Part shown: piece by piece, positions 32,965 to 41,938 of the stretch
How positions within the stretch are numbered: the first letter of the stretch is position 1
How the letters are laid out: each line of letters opens with the position of its first letter
Assembly: GCF_900095135.1 (NCBI RefSeq)
Contig: NZ_LT605205.1
Location: 1,798,001-1,862,000 of the forward strand
DNA from: Proteiniphilum saccharofermentans
GTDB taxonomy: Bacteria > Bacteroidota > Bacteroidia > Bacteroidales > Dysgonomonadaceae
Direction: 5' to 3'
Length of the DNA: 64,000 nucleotides
Made by a program: the position numbers and the translations under genes
Notes under the pieces: generated by a model
Told to the model about the DNA's origin: nothing
Seen by the model: only the letters and a program-made list of their open reading frames with translations
Database searches by the model: none

Positions 32965-35070
32965 ATGAAAGAATTAATTACCAAAACAATTGATCTTAGA
33001 ACCGGTTCGCCGGAAGAGAAACGGCAGGAGATCCGGGATTATTTCCTGAAAACTTGGGCAATTGACGAGTTACTATATACACAGTTGAAGTCGGATGATG
33101 TGTTTTATATGCGTGGTGATCCGTTACGCCATATCATCCTCTTTTATCTGGGGCATACTGCTGTCTTTTTTATCAATAAACTTTATCTGGCAAAGATCAT
33201 CGACCGGCGCATAAATCCTAAGTTTGAGTCGACCTTTGCGATAGGGGTGGATGAGATGAGTTGGGATGATCTGGATAATAACCATTACGACTGGCCGCCG
33301 GTATCGGAGGTACGGGTTTATCGTGATCAGGCAAAAGAGTTGATCCTGAACGTGATTGACAATACCCCGCTTGAGTTGCCGATCGATTGGGAGAGTCCTT
33401 TCTGGATTGTGATGATGGGGATCGAGCATGAACGGATCCACCTGGAGACCTCTTCAGTGTTGATCCGTCAGCTGCCCTTGGACCAGGTGGTTGAAGGCCG
33501 GTTCGGCGAACGGTGCGATGCCGGTGGTGAGGCGCCGGTTAACGAATTGATACCGGTTGCAGGTGCCACAATGAAATTAGGAAAACCCATAGATCATCCG
33601 CTTTATGGATGGGATAATGAATATGGCGCTTATGAGGAAAAGGTAGCCGATTTCTCTGCATCGAAATATCTGGTTTCCAACAAGGAGTTCCTTCAATTCA
33701 TAGACGATAAAGGATATGAAACGGAGGATTATTGGACTGAGGAGGGATGGAACTGGCGTAATTTTAAGCAGGCACAGATGCCGCTATTCTGGAGGAAGGA
33801 TGGGAACGGCTACCGGTTGAGGCTTGTGGCTGAAGAGATTCCTATGCCGTGGAACTGGCCGGTGGAAGTGAACTATCTGGAAGCAAAAGCCTTTTGTAAC
33901 TGGAAAAGTGCGAAGACAGGCCATAACTTCAGGTTACCCACCGAAGCAGAATGGTACCGCCTGCATACAGTGGCCGGATTGACAGAGGTGACGGAATGGA
34001 AGCAAGCACCGGCCAATATCAATCTGGAATATTTTACATCGCCATGCCCTGTGGATACATTCGAACAGGGAGATTTCTTTGATGTGGTCGGTAATGTGTG
34101 GCAATGGACCGAGACTCCTATCACCGGTTTTCCCGGCTTTAAGGTACATCCGATGTATGACGATTTCTCCACGCCGACTTTCGATGGGAAGCATAATCTG
34201 ATCAAGGGAGGTTCATGGATATCGACCGGTAACGAAGCTACCATTCACTCGAGATACGCTTTCCGACGGCATTTCTATCAACATGCCGGATTCAGGTATG
34301 TAGAATCGGATGTGCCACTGGTGATACAGCAGGCGGATTATGAAACGGATGAGGAGGTGACGCTATCCTGTGAGAACAACTGGGGTGATACCTGGAATAA
34401 TAAACCCGTTTTCACTATCCGGCTGGCAGAACTGGCGGATGACTTGCTCAAGGAGAATGCCACGGCACGTATTCTGGATCTGAATGCCGATACGGGACGG
34501 CTTGCCTTTGAACTGGCAAGAAAATACAAAGATGTGACCGCCCTCGACTTTACTGCACGTATGATAAGAATTCCCATCCAATTGCAGGAACAGGGTTATG
34601 TGCGGTATACGACGAAAGATGAAGGTGAACTGGTGTTCTACCGCGATATTGTACTGGCTGATTTCGGTTTGTCGGAAGTAAAGGGGAATATCCTATTCAT
34701 GCAGGCAGATGCGATGAACCTGAAACCCAACTATTCGGGATATGACCTGATCATTATTCCTGCATTATTGGAAGAGTTAAGCGACCCGCTGCTGTTCCTG
34801 TCACACATCCACGAACGGTTGAACGACAATGGTTATCTGATACTGGCGTCGGACTATGAATGGGACAGGGCCAGGACGCCAAGGGATAAATGGCCGGGAG
34901 GTTTTAAAAGGGATGGGGAACCGGTGACATCGCTCGACGGCATAAAAGCAACATTGGCTCCACAGTTTGATCTTTTGTCCGATCCCCAGGAGATCAACCG
35001 GGCAATAAAAAGATCGTCGCGATTGACGGAGAACCGCTTAATGCAGATTACCATCTGGAAGAAGAGATAA
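32965..35070 (+). CDS. ovoA: OvoA: 5-histidylcysteine sulfoxide synthase / 4-mercaptohistidine N-methyltransferase
   Basis: The 701-residue three-domain protein has a DinB-like N-terminus (about 15-165) holding the iron ligands H64 (in LGHTAVF) and H155/H159 in HERIHLE. A formylglycine-generating-enzyme-like domain (about 185-450; FRLPTEAEWYRLHTV, DVVGNVWQWTETPITG, IKGGSWISTGNEA, HAGFRYV) follows, then a SAM methyltransferase domain (about 490-700; ARILDLNADTGRLAFELA). This is the full OvoA layout, which joins cysteine and histidine with oxygen and methylates the product towards ovothiol A. The C-S lyase step is not evident nearby. Ovothiol is an antioxidant thiol; an oxygen-using route in an organism otherwise of fermentative type is notable. 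Confidence 0.88.
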   Translation: MKELITKTIDLRTGSPEEKRQEIRDYFLKTWAIDELLYTQLKSDDVFYMRGDPLRHIILFYLGHTAVFFINKLYLAKIIDRRINPKFESTFAIGVDEMSWDDLDNNHYDWPPVSEVRVYRDQAKELILNVIDNTPLELPIDWESPFWIVMMGIEHERIHLETSSVLIRQLPLDQVVEGRFGERCDAGGEAPVNELIPVAGATMKLGKPIDHPLYGWDNEYGAYEEKVADFSASKYLVSNKEFLQFIDDKGYETEDYWTEEGWNWRNFKQAQMPLFWRKDGNGYRLRLVAEEIPMPWNWPVEVNYLEAKAFCNWKSAKTGHNFRLPTEAEWYRLHTVAGLTEVTEWKQAPANINLEYFTSPCPVDTFEQGDFFDVVGNVWQWTETPITGFPGFKVHPMYDDFSTPTFDGKHNLIKGGSWISTGNEATIHSRYAFRRHFYQHAGFRYVESDVPLVIQQADYETDEEVTLSCENNWGDTWNNKPVFTIRLAELADDLLKENATARILDLNADTGRLAFELARKYKDVTALDFTARMIRIPIQLQEQGYVRYTTKDEGELVFYRDIVLADFGLSEVKGNILFMQADAMNLKPNYSGYDLIIIPALLEELSDPLLFLSHIHERLNDNGYLILASDYEWDRARTPRDKWPGGFKRDGEPVTSLDGIKATLAPQFDLLSDPQEINRAIKRSSRLTENRLMQITIWKKR

Positions 35071-35098
35071 TTGTGTGATTGCAATAGTACTACTCTAA

Positions 35099-35292
35099 GA
35101 AACTGTTTAAATTTTATTGCTATACTATTTTGACTCTATTTTGGGATAGATTTTTTATTTTTTTCTTGCGGATTTAGCGGGCTAAATCAAAAGGAAAAAG
35201 TGAAAAAGATGCGCAAAAGAGACCAAAATAGTAGCAAAGAAAAATAGACAGTCCAATTATAAAAAATATTTCGGTAAAATTTAAACAGTTTC
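35099..35292 (-). mobile_element. MITE-like element, subfamily 1 (copy C)
   Basis: 194 bp, inverted relative to copy A (10320-10513) and differing from it at one base. Terminal repeats GAAACTGTTTAAATTTTA and TAAAATTTAAACAGTTTC, flanks TAA at 35096-35098 and 35293-35295. It separates the convergent ovoA and lipid-kinase genes, ending 8 bp from the kinase gene's stop. Confidence 0.85.
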
Positions 35293-35299
35293 TAAAAGT

Positions 35300-36250
35300 C
35301 TAATTAAACCAGCGGGTGAGGGAGTTGAAGATATTTTCACTCTCTCTCCGCTTTTTTCCACGGAGACCATTGTCAGGAGCAAGTACTTTTAACCCTTTAT
35401 GGATAGTTTCTACCTTGATTTCATTGCCGGTACTCACCGGCTCACCATCCACATGCATCATCCCGGCACGGGAGCGTTTAATAAGAAGGTTGCGGGTGAT
35501 TAAAGAGGTCATCTTACTGTTCTTGTCGATATTGTTCGTAAAGAGCTGGATGGTCGTTTGAGGTACTTCGATGGCATTGAGAGGTTTCAATATGGATACA
35601 TTCATCATGCCGTCATCCATACTGGCTCCCGGTGCGATATGCGCGTCGTTGCCATACTGCGATGCATTGGCACATGTCAGTATGAAAGCGCGCTCGGTTA
35701 TAGTTCCATTGTCGGTGGTAATCTCGTACTCTTCCGAACGGAAATCGACCACACTCTCAAGGATATTACGCACGTAACCCAGTGGGCCCCGCTTTTTGCC
35801 TTCTGCAAACCGGTCGCTGATAAAAGCATCGAAGCCGAAACCGCAGGTGCAGAAAAAGATATGGCCGTTAGCCATGCCGTAATCGATAGTACGCGTATGT
35901 TCCCGGAGGATGATCTTGATGGCCTTCTCGGTATCCAGTGGAATACCCAGTTCCCTGGCCAGCCCGTTACCCGATCCGGATGGAATAATTCCCAGCGTGG
36001 TATTGGTATGCACCAGCGATTTGGCTACTTCATTGACCGTACCGTCGCCGCCGGCCACAAGTACGTATTTGTAATTCTTCTTTGCTGCTTTGCGGGCTAT
36101 CTCGGTGGCATGATCGGGATAACCGGTGATACGGATAAAGAGGTCATACTTCCGTTGATCAAATGCTGCCGCTACTTCCTCAGGGATGTTTTTCTTGGAG
36201 TCCGTACCTGAAATAGGGTTAATAATGAGACATATCTTTTCTTTTGCCAT
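35300..36250 (-). CDS. Diacylglycerol kinase-family lipid kinase (YegS/DgkB-like)
   Basis: The protein is about 316 residues from the ATG at 36250 (MAKEKICLIINPISGTDSKK); the longer frame from 36304 adds a stretch without family similarity. The kinase motifs are VAGGDGTVNEVAKSL (about 61-75), LGIIPSGSGNGLARELGIP (about 84-102) and the later FGFDAFIS and DDGMMNVSIL. These are the DAGK catalytic domain and its C-terminal sandwich. It phosphorylates diacylglycerol or a related lipid at the membrane. The MITE at 35099-35292 lies at its 3' end. Confidence 0.9.
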   Translation of the reverse strand: MAKEKICLIINPISGTDSKKNIPEEVAAAFDQRKYDLFIRITGYPDHATEIARKAAKKNYKYVLVAGGDGTVNEVAKSLVHTNTTLGIIPSGSGNGLARELGIPLDTEKAIKIILREHTRTIDYGMANGHIFFCTCGFGFDAFISDRFAEGKKRGPLGYVRNILESVVDFRSEEYEITTDNGTITERAFILTCANASQYGNDAHIAPGASMDDGMMNVSILKPLNAIEVPQTTIQLFTNNIDKNSKMTSLITRNLLIKRSRAGMMHVDGEPVSTGNEIKVETIHKGLKVLAPDNGLRGKKRRESENIFNSLTRWFN

Positions 36251-36468
36251 CTGTATTATGATTTGACTTTGTACCATCCTTCCATATATCTCCAAGCGAC
36301 TCATACAGGACCTACCTGCCGTCTCTTGCGTGATACCGCTGAGGATATTATTTTATAAACAACCGGCGCTTCATTTTGTTTTAACCCTTTTTATTTGCCC
36401 TTTAGCACTTTGTTTTTTACATTTGTACTCCTATTCACGATTTTATCTCGGAACAACACCTTTTTTGT

Positions 36469-37965
36469 ATGCAATCCACTTTTATCCTGATTGTAATCTT
36501 CGTTTATTTCGCCGTGTTGATGCTCATTTCCTGGCTCACCAGCCGGAAAGGATCGGGCAATGATACTTTCTTCCGTGCCAATAAATCGTCCAAATGGTAT
36601 GTGGTGGCTATCGCGATGGTTGGCACATCGATTTCGGGAGTGACTTTTGTTTCAGTGCCGGGGATGGTGCGAAATCTGGATATGTCGTATATGCAGATGG
36701 TGTTCGGGTTTTTCTTCGGCTATCTGGTGATTGCCTATGTGTTGCTGCCACTTTATTACCGGTTGAACCTGACCACGATTTATGGTTATCTGGATCAACG
36801 GTACGGATCGAAATCCTATAAGACGGGCGCATGGTTTTTCCTGATCTCGAAAATCGTGGGTGCGGCGGCACGACTCTATCTGGTGGCTTTTATCCTGCAG
36901 ACGCTGGTGTTTGACGCCTGGGGAATTCCTTTCGTGGTGACGGTGATAGGGATTATTCTGGTGATCTGGCTTTACAGCCACAAGAGCGGCATCAAGACGA
37001 TTATATGGACAGACTGGCTGCAGACAATACTTTTTATTACAGCATTGATATTGATTGTTTGGCAGATAGCTGTGCGATTGAATCTGGATCTGAGTGGTGT
37101 AGTGACGACGATCTCGAATAGTCCGCATTCACGCATTTTTATCTTTGACGACTGGGCAAGCACTCAGAATTTCTTCAAACAGTTCTTTAGCGGGATGTTT
37201 ATCACTATCGTGATGACGGGACTGGATCAGGACCAGATGCAGAAGAACCTGACGATCCGCACGTTGAAGGATGCACAGAAGAATGTGGTGTCGTACGGGT
37301 TGGCGTTTGCACCCATTAATTTCCTTTTTCTTTGTTTAGGAGTGTTGTTGATTACCTATGCAGGACAGAATGGTATTGTGTTGCCGGAAGTATCCGATAA
37401 TATTTTACCGGTAATTGCCAGTGAATACCTGGGTCAGACGGTGTTGGGGATTTTTGTTGTAGGGATTGTTGCCGCAGCCTTTTCAAGTGCCGACTCGGCA
37501 CTGACGGCGCTTACCACGTCATTCTGTGTGGATATCCTGAATATGAAGGCGGTTTCTCAGACAAAAGCACAGGAACAGAAGGATATCCGTACCAGAAGGA
37601 TGGTGCATGTGGGGGTTAGTGCGTCATTTGTGCTTATCATACTGTTGATCGAAGCAATTGGGTCGGACAGTATCATCACTGCCATCTATAAATTGGCCTC
37701 TTACACATACGGGCCATTGCTGGGTCTCTATGTCTTCGGGTTATACAGTAAAGTGAAGCCGGTGGACAGATGGGTACCCTATGTGGCTATTGCCGCACCC
37801 GTACTCTGTTTTATCATTGAAATGGTGATGCAACAGCTATTCAGTTACCAGGTAGGTTATGAACTGCTGCTGATGAACGGTCTATTCACCGGACTGGGGC
37901 TTTGGATGGTTTCACATGTGAAAAAAGGTGGGAAGGGGGAATGGACAATTGACAATGGAAAGTGA
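36469..37965 (+). CDS. Sodium:solute symporter (SSS/SLC5 family)
   Basis: The 498-residue protein has about 13 membrane helices beginning FILIVIFVYFAVLMLISWL. Family features include NDTFFRANKSSKWYVVAIAM, VGTSISGVTFVSVPGM and the later VAAAFSSADSALTALTT that forms part of the second sodium site. Substrate cannot be told; Bacteroidota members move sugars, sialic acid, nucleosides or vitamins. The last residues read into the AT-rich repeat (GKGEWTIDNGK), so the C-terminus may have been extended by it. Confidence 0.9.
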   Translation: MQSTFILIVIFVYFAVLMLISWLTSRKGSGNDTFFRANKSSKWYVVAIAMVGTSISGVTFVSVPGMVRNLDMSYMQMVFGFFFGYLVIAYVLLPLYYRLNLTTIYGYLDQRYGSKSYKTGAWFFLISKIVGAAARLYLVAFILQTLVFDAWGIPFVVTVIGIILVIWLYSHKSGIKTIIWTDWLQTILFITALILIVWQIAVRLNLDLSGVVTTISNSPHSRIFIFDDWASTQNFFKQFFSGMFITIVMTGLDQDQMQKNLTIRTLKDAQKNVVSYGLAFAPINFLFLCLGVLLITYAGQNGIVLPEVSDNILPVIASEYLGQTVLGIFVVGIVAAAFSSADSALTALTTSFCVDILNMKAVSQTKAQEQKDIRTRRMVHVGVSASFVLIILLIEAIGSDSIITAIYKLASYTYGPLLGLYVFGLYSKVKPVDRWVPYVAIAAPVLCFIIEMVMQQLFSYQVGYELLLMNGLFTGLGLWMVSHVKKGGKGEWTIDNGK

Positions 37966-37974
37966 GTGGAACGT

Positions 37975-38158
37975 AGGGAATGAAGAGTGAAGAATGAAGA
38001 GTGAAGAATGAAGAATGAAAAATGAAGAGTGAAGAATGAAGAGTGAAGAATGAAGAGTGAAGAATGAAAAATGAAAAGGGATTTGTTGATTTAACGATTT
38101 TGAATTTTTGAATCTTGAATCTTGAATTTTGAATTTTGAATTTTTGAATCTTTGAATA
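37975..38158. repeat. AT-rich intergenic repeat, copy 3 (upstream of engB)
   Basis: Fourteen or so GAAGAGTGAAGAATGAA-type units, the core GGATTTGTTGATTTAACGAT at about 38079, then TTTGAATC / TTGAATTT units. It ends 9 bp before the engB ATG. Same order and orientation as copies 1 and 2. Confidence 0.78.
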
Positions 38159-38167
38159 AAAAATAAT

Positions 38168-38767
38168 ATGATTATAAAAAGTGCAGAATTCGTGATAAGT
38201 AACAGCGACTACCGGAAATGTCCACAGGACGGGAAGCCGGAGTATGCGTTTATCGGCCGGTCGAATGTGGGGAAGTCGTCATTGATCAATATGTTGACTA
38301 ACCGGAAAGGGCTGGCGATGACGTCTTCTACTCCGGGGAAGACGATGCTTATTAACCATTTTCTGATTAATGATGAATGGTATCTGGTGGATTTACCCGG
38401 GTACGGTTATGCACGCCGCGGAAAAGAGGGACGGGATAAACTCCGTAAGATCATCGAGGATTATGTCCTGGAGCGGGAAGCGATGACCAACCTTTTTGTA
38501 CTGATAGACTCACGCCACGAACCGCAGAAGATAGATCTGGAGTTTATGGAGTGGCTGGGAGAGAACGGCGTACCGTTTGCCATCGTCTTTACCAAAGCCG
38601 ATAAACTTGGTTCGGGGCGTCTGCAACTGAATATCGACGCCTATAAGGAAAAGCTGCTGGAAACCTGGGAGGAGTTGCCGCCTGTCTTTGTCACTTCATC
38701 CGAAAAAGGACAGGGCAGGGAAGAGTTGCTCAGCTATATCGAGCAGATCAATAGCGCATGCCAATAG
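38168..38767 (+). CDS. engB: Ribosome biogenesis GTPase YsxC/EngB
   Basis: The 199-residue TRAFAC GTPase carries G1 GRSNVGKSS (about 31-39), G3 [10 protein letters not shown] and G4 TKAD (about 138-141). These are diagnostic of EngB, an essential factor in assembly of the large ribosomal subunit. Length is normal. It stands alone behind an AT-rich repeat and converges on the DUF2442 gene. Confidence 0.96.
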   Translation: MIIKSAEFVISNSDYRKCPQDGKPEYAFIGRSNVGKSSLINMLTNRKGLAMTSSTPGKTMLINHFLINDEWYLVDLPGYGYARRGKEGRDKLRKIIEDYVLEREAMTNLFVLIDSRHEPQKIDLEFMEWLGENGVPFAIVFTKADKLGSGRLQLNIDAYKEKLLETWEELPPVFVTSSEKGQGREELLSYIEQINSACQ

Positions 38768-38793
38768 CTTTAAGCCTGTTACAAAGTTCTTTT

Positions 38794-39213
38794 TTACACG
38801 GCTGTAAGTTCTCTACCCAGAAGATGCAGCGCGGCTTTTATCTGCCTGGTGCGTTCTGCTGATGGTTTTTTTATGCCGTAAATATATTTTGCCAACAGGC
38901 TTTTATTTATCCCCATGCTGCGTGCCACTTCCGACACGTTAAGCTGTGGAAAACGGTTGAATATGTGTGCTATTTCGTTGTCAGTATCCGGCTCTGCCGT
39001 ATCAAAAAAACTGCTGATGTGAATATCCTCGTCCAGTTCCTCCCACCGCACATCATCCAGAAATTTTCCTATACGGAAATTGCTACGTTGGCTATCGGTG
39101 GCATCTTTCAATTGTGGAAACGCTTCTAACGGACGACTGTAGGTATCCCCCGCAGAAGTCTGCACATAAATACGCCCATCGGCAAACCATATATTTTTTA
39201 TTGTTTCCATCAT
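38794..39213 (-). CDS. DUF2442 protein with C-terminal helix-turn-helix (probable antitoxin)
   Basis: The 139-residue protein has an N-terminal DUF2442 domain (IKNIWFADGRIYVQTSAGDT; FRIGKFLDDVRWEELDEDIH) and a C-terminal helix-turn-helix (LNVSEVARSMGINKSLLAKY, IYGIKKPSAERTRQIKAAL). DUF2442 and DUF4160 genes are commonly adjacent and are suspected to form toxin-antitoxin pairs; the added DNA-binding domain fits an autorepressing antitoxin. It lies 18 bp downstream of the DUF4160 gene. Function is inferred from context only. Confidence 0.8.
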   Translation of the reverse strand: MMETIKNIWFADGRIYVQTSAGDTYSRPLEAFPQLKDATDSQRSNFRIGKFLDDVRWEELDEDIHISSFFDTAEPDTDNEIAHIFNRFPQLNVSEVARSMGINKSLLAKYIYGIKKPSAERTRQIKAALHLLGRELTAV

Positions 39214-39231
39214 TATTATATTTCTTAGTGA

Positions 39232-39465
39232 TCATTCCCCGTGAAATTCATTCCACTTTTCAATAATTTCATCTTGATAGGTTTCAATAATCCTTATTGC
39301 TTTTTTTATATCTTGAGGTTTTATTCCTTTGTTATACACCGTTTTAATGGGATCAATATTTATTTTTGCCCTGCCATCCCCATTTTCAATATGAATATGT
39401 ATTGGCAGGTGTTCGTCTGCGTAAAAGTAAAACCGTAACCCGAAAATAATAAATAATGTCGGCAT
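39232..39465 (-). CDS. DUF4160 protein (possible toxin partner)
   Basis: The 77-residue protein has the DUF4160 signature (FGLRFYFYADEHLPIHIHIE at about 8-27, with its HxHxH-like cluster). It is first in a two-gene operon with the DUF2442-helix-turn-helix gene. The biochemical role of the family is unproven. Upstream, the -7-like TATATTTGC (at about 39488) is a plausible promoter; it abuts the 3' end of the truncated TPR sensor. Confidence 0.8.
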   Translation of the reverse strand: MPTLFIIFGLRFYFYADEHLPIHIHIENGDGRAKINIDPIKTVYNKGIKPQDIKKAIRIIETYQDEIIEKWNEFHGE

Positions 39466-39504
39466 TATTATTGATTTTAATACTGCAAATATAGGGCTAA
39501 AAAT

Positions 39505-40779
39505 TTATCCCTCCAATTGTTTGACCGATTTTATTTTGTTAAGTTGTCTTTTACATTTCACCTTTTGCTGATACTCGTTCACCTCTGTCAACTGGCGGAT
39601 ACTCTCTTCTTTTTTCTCCACTTCATGCTTGGTCTCCAACTCCTTGATGATATTGTATCTTTCCGTATCGTTGATTTGAGTTATCAACCTATTTTCTTTC
39701 TGTTTGTACTCATAAGCTGCCCCATATTGCTTTTTTGCGGCATAAAGATTAGCTAACCCGGCATATATAATGCTTAGTTCCCGGCCAGGGGCACTTAATT
39801 CACCACTTTCATGATATGCTTCCGCTTGTTTCAATGAAACTTCCGCCTCATCCAGTTCCCCCCGTTTCGTCTGTAACATTCCTTTTGCCACAAGATATTT
39901 GGACTCTGTCGAGGGATCGTTTACCAACAATTGTTCGCCTTTTTTTAAATTCTCCCAGGCTCCATCGATATCTCCCCGTTCCTGTAGGGTTTTAGCTATT
40001 CTGTAATAGTTCTGGCATACGAGCCTGCGGGCTCCACCTGGATTTGGGGCAATGTCAATATGACTGTGGTATATATCGACAGCCTTTCTTAAGTAATATA
40101 ATGATGAGTCGAGATATGCTTCTATATTCAGCGGATCTTTTTCGGCTTTCAAATGAAAATAGGAAGCTGCAAACGAATTGATATTGTCATAATATATCTT
40201 GAAAGGTTCATCCAATTCAATCGCGAGCATTTTAGGCACTATTCTGCCGGCGCTAAGCGTATCCTCCCTTTCAATATATTCACTCCCGACCCTGTAATAT
40301 ATCATGGAAAGGAGTACCTGCTTGGTTTCCGATTGCTCATAGTATTCAATCGCTTTGTAGTAGTGTGTATGGGCAGTGGTAATATCTGAAACAGTATAAT
40401 AGTAATTTCCCAGTTGGTAGTATAAAGCTCCTAGGGCATCTACATTGTTGGTCTTATCTACGTACAACATGGCACTGTCCAGATATATCTTCCCGATCTC
40501 ATGCTCTTTGGAATTGTGATAAAGATTGTTCAGCATACTGTATAGCGTAATCAATTTTGCTTTGTCATTTTCTTTTTTCGCCCATTCCAACAGGGCTTTT
40601 TTCATGGTTATTTGCTCTGTGAGCGCCAGATGACCAGTGGACTGGATTAACGCGTATTTCTCATCCATTGTCAATTTGTTATCTGCAATTTGCTCCAGGA
40701 AAATATCTAAAGTGGGTTTCTCCTGCGGGAATACGAACATGGCAAGGAATAGAAACAGTAAAGTTGACAAGATTTTCAT
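39505..40779 (-). CDS. TPR-repeat sensor-like protein, apparently missing its membrane helix and kinase
   Basis: The protein is 424 residues from the ATG at 40779 (MKILSTLLFLFLAMFVFPQE, a signal peptide); the longer frame from 40851 lacks family features. Tetratricopeptide-type helical repeats run through the body. The end, KELETKHEVEKKEESIRQL, is the linker that in Bacteroidota TPR-type sensors leads into a membrane helix and a histidine kinase or LuxR output. Here the frame instead ends KCKRQLNKIKSVKQLEG and stops. So it is probably truncated; the DUF4160/DUF2442 pair starts about 40 bp after it. An orphan NarL-type regulator lies upstream in the same orientation and may be its former partner. 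Confidence 0.7.
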   Translation of the reverse strand: MKILSTLLFLFLAMFVFPQEKPTLDIFLEQIADNKLTMDEKYALIQSTGHLALTEQITMKKALLEWAKKENDKAKLITLYSMLNNLYHNSKEHEIGKIYLDSAMLYVDKTNNVDALGALYYQLGNYYYTVSDITTAHTHYYKAIEYYEQSETKQVLLSMIYYRVGSEYIEREDTLSAGRIVPKMLAIELDEPFKIYYDNINSFAASYFHLKAEKDPLNIEAYLDSSLYYLRKAVDIYHSHIDIAPNPGGARRLVCQNYYRIAKTLQERGDIDGAWENLKKGEQLLVNDPSTESKYLVAKGMLQTKRGELDEAEVSLKQAEAYHESGELSAPGRELSIIYAGLANLYAAKKQYGAAYEYKQKENRLITQINDTERYNIIKELETKHEVEKKEESIRQLTEVNEYQQKVKCKRQLNKIKSVKQLEG

Positions 40780-41080
40780 ATGACTAAAATTATTTATTTT
40801 CAATGGTGTCATATGGAACTCGCTTTTAGTCATGTTCTTGTGTGAGAACAATTCTCATGCTCGTTTCATATGATTATTTTATTTTTTCTTGTTGGTATAT
40901 GGAACCTTTGATGACTAAAATAATCATTCCCTTTGGGTGTTTAATGATTATTTTAATCATGTCGGTTTCATATGATTAAAATTATTTATTTTCAATGGTG
41001 TCGTATGGAACTCGCATTTAATCATGCACTCGGGTGAGAACAGTTATCGTGCTCGTTTGATATGATGATTTTATTTGTTT
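40777..41080. repeat. Three related inverted-repeat modules upstream of the TPR sensor
   Basis: A segment of about 112 bp at 40777-40888 recurs at 40969-41080 (offset 192 bp). Each contains an inverted repeat: ATGACTAAAA/TTTTAGTCAT at 40780-40833 and ATGATTAAAA/ATTTAATCAT at 40972-41025, with the C-to-T and G-to-A changes compensating. Between them a third inverted repeat (ATGACTAAAATAATCATT, 40911-40928, with its partner at 40943-40960) is built on the same motif. Confidence 0.75.
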
Positions 41081-41748
41081 CAAATTGGAAATTTATCATT
41101 CACAATCCCGGTTGATAAAGCCACGGACACCAATTGCGCCGCGTTGCGGACATCGAGCTTGACGAACAGGTTCTTTCGATGCGTTTCTATTGTGTTCTCG
41201 CTCAACGAAAGCGTTTCGGCCATTTCGCGGGAAGTTTGTCCGTCCACAATATATTTGAGGATAAGTTTCTCTTGTGCGGTGAGCGGTGTCTTTTTCTTTG
41301 TCCGGGACATATATTTCGAAACATACTGGTTCTTTAAATGCGAAAAACGGGGACAAAGATACCTGTCGCCCGACAATACTGTATTTACCGCCTGTACGAT
41401 ATGTCCGGATGCCGAACTCTTCAGGACGATACCGTCCACGTTCATTTCCGCCAGCCGGTTGATGGTCCACACCTCTTCGTGCATAGTGGCGACGATAATA
41501 CGCGCATTGGGTTGTGTCGTACGGATGGCGGTGATCAGTTCGAAGCCGGACATCTCTTTCAATTGTAAGTCGATAATATAGAGGTCGTATGTCCCTCTTT
41601 TTATCTCATCAAACACTTGCAAGGCGTTTGAAAATCCGATAATTTCCCCCCGGGCAAAAGCTTTTTTTAATATCTGGCTAAGCCCATCAAGAATCAACTC
41701 ATGATCATCTACCAATAAGATCCTGCACTCCTTCTGATCCGTATTCAT
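41080..41748 (-). CDS. NarL/FixJ-type response regulator
   Basis: The 222-residue protein has an N-terminal receiver (ILLVDDHELILDGL, phospho-acceptor D60 in YIIDLQLKEMSG, and LKSSASG near 110). It ends in a LuxR helix-turn-helix (LTAQEKLILKYIVDGQTSRE, then LSLSENTIETHRKNLFVKL). It probably answered to a TPR-type sensor kinase; the downstream TPR protein at 39505-40779 lacks the kinase, so the regulator may be an orphan or be driven by the LytS-like gene to the right. Confidence 0.92.
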   Translation of the reverse strand: MNTDQKECRILLVDDHELILDGLSQILKKAFARGEIIGFSNALQVFDEIKRGTYDLYIIDLQLKEMSGFELITAIRTTQPNARIIVATMHEEVWTINRLAEMNVDGIVLKSSASGHIVQAVNTVLSGDRYLCPRFSHLKNQYVSKYMSRTKKKTPLTAQEKLILKYIVDGQTSREMAETLSLSENTIETHRKNLFVKLDVRNAAQLVSVALSTGIVNDKFPI

Positions 41749-41880
41749 TTTAATCCAAATACTTTTGTGAAAAATAGTTTACGGCTTGTTGCGGCCGCTA
41801 TTCACCCCCTATTTCCAGGCTGTAAAGATAGGGAAAGAAACGTAAGCTTTTTGTAATTTCTATTGCGAAAATAAAATAAA

Positions 41881-41912
41881 AGGCTAAAAATCACGCAAAA
41901 CCGTGAGAAAAA
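41881..41912. promoter_or_regulatory. CACG palindrome element, site 1
   Basis: AAAAATCACG-CAAAAC-CGTGAGAAAAA, very close to the element at 44985-45017 including the A-rich flanks. It lies between the LytTR regulator's 3' end and the NarL-type gene. It may be a terminator for the former on the minus strand or a regulator binding site. Confidence 0.55.
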
Positions 41913-41938
41913 GTAACGAGGGACAATTGATGCTCGTT

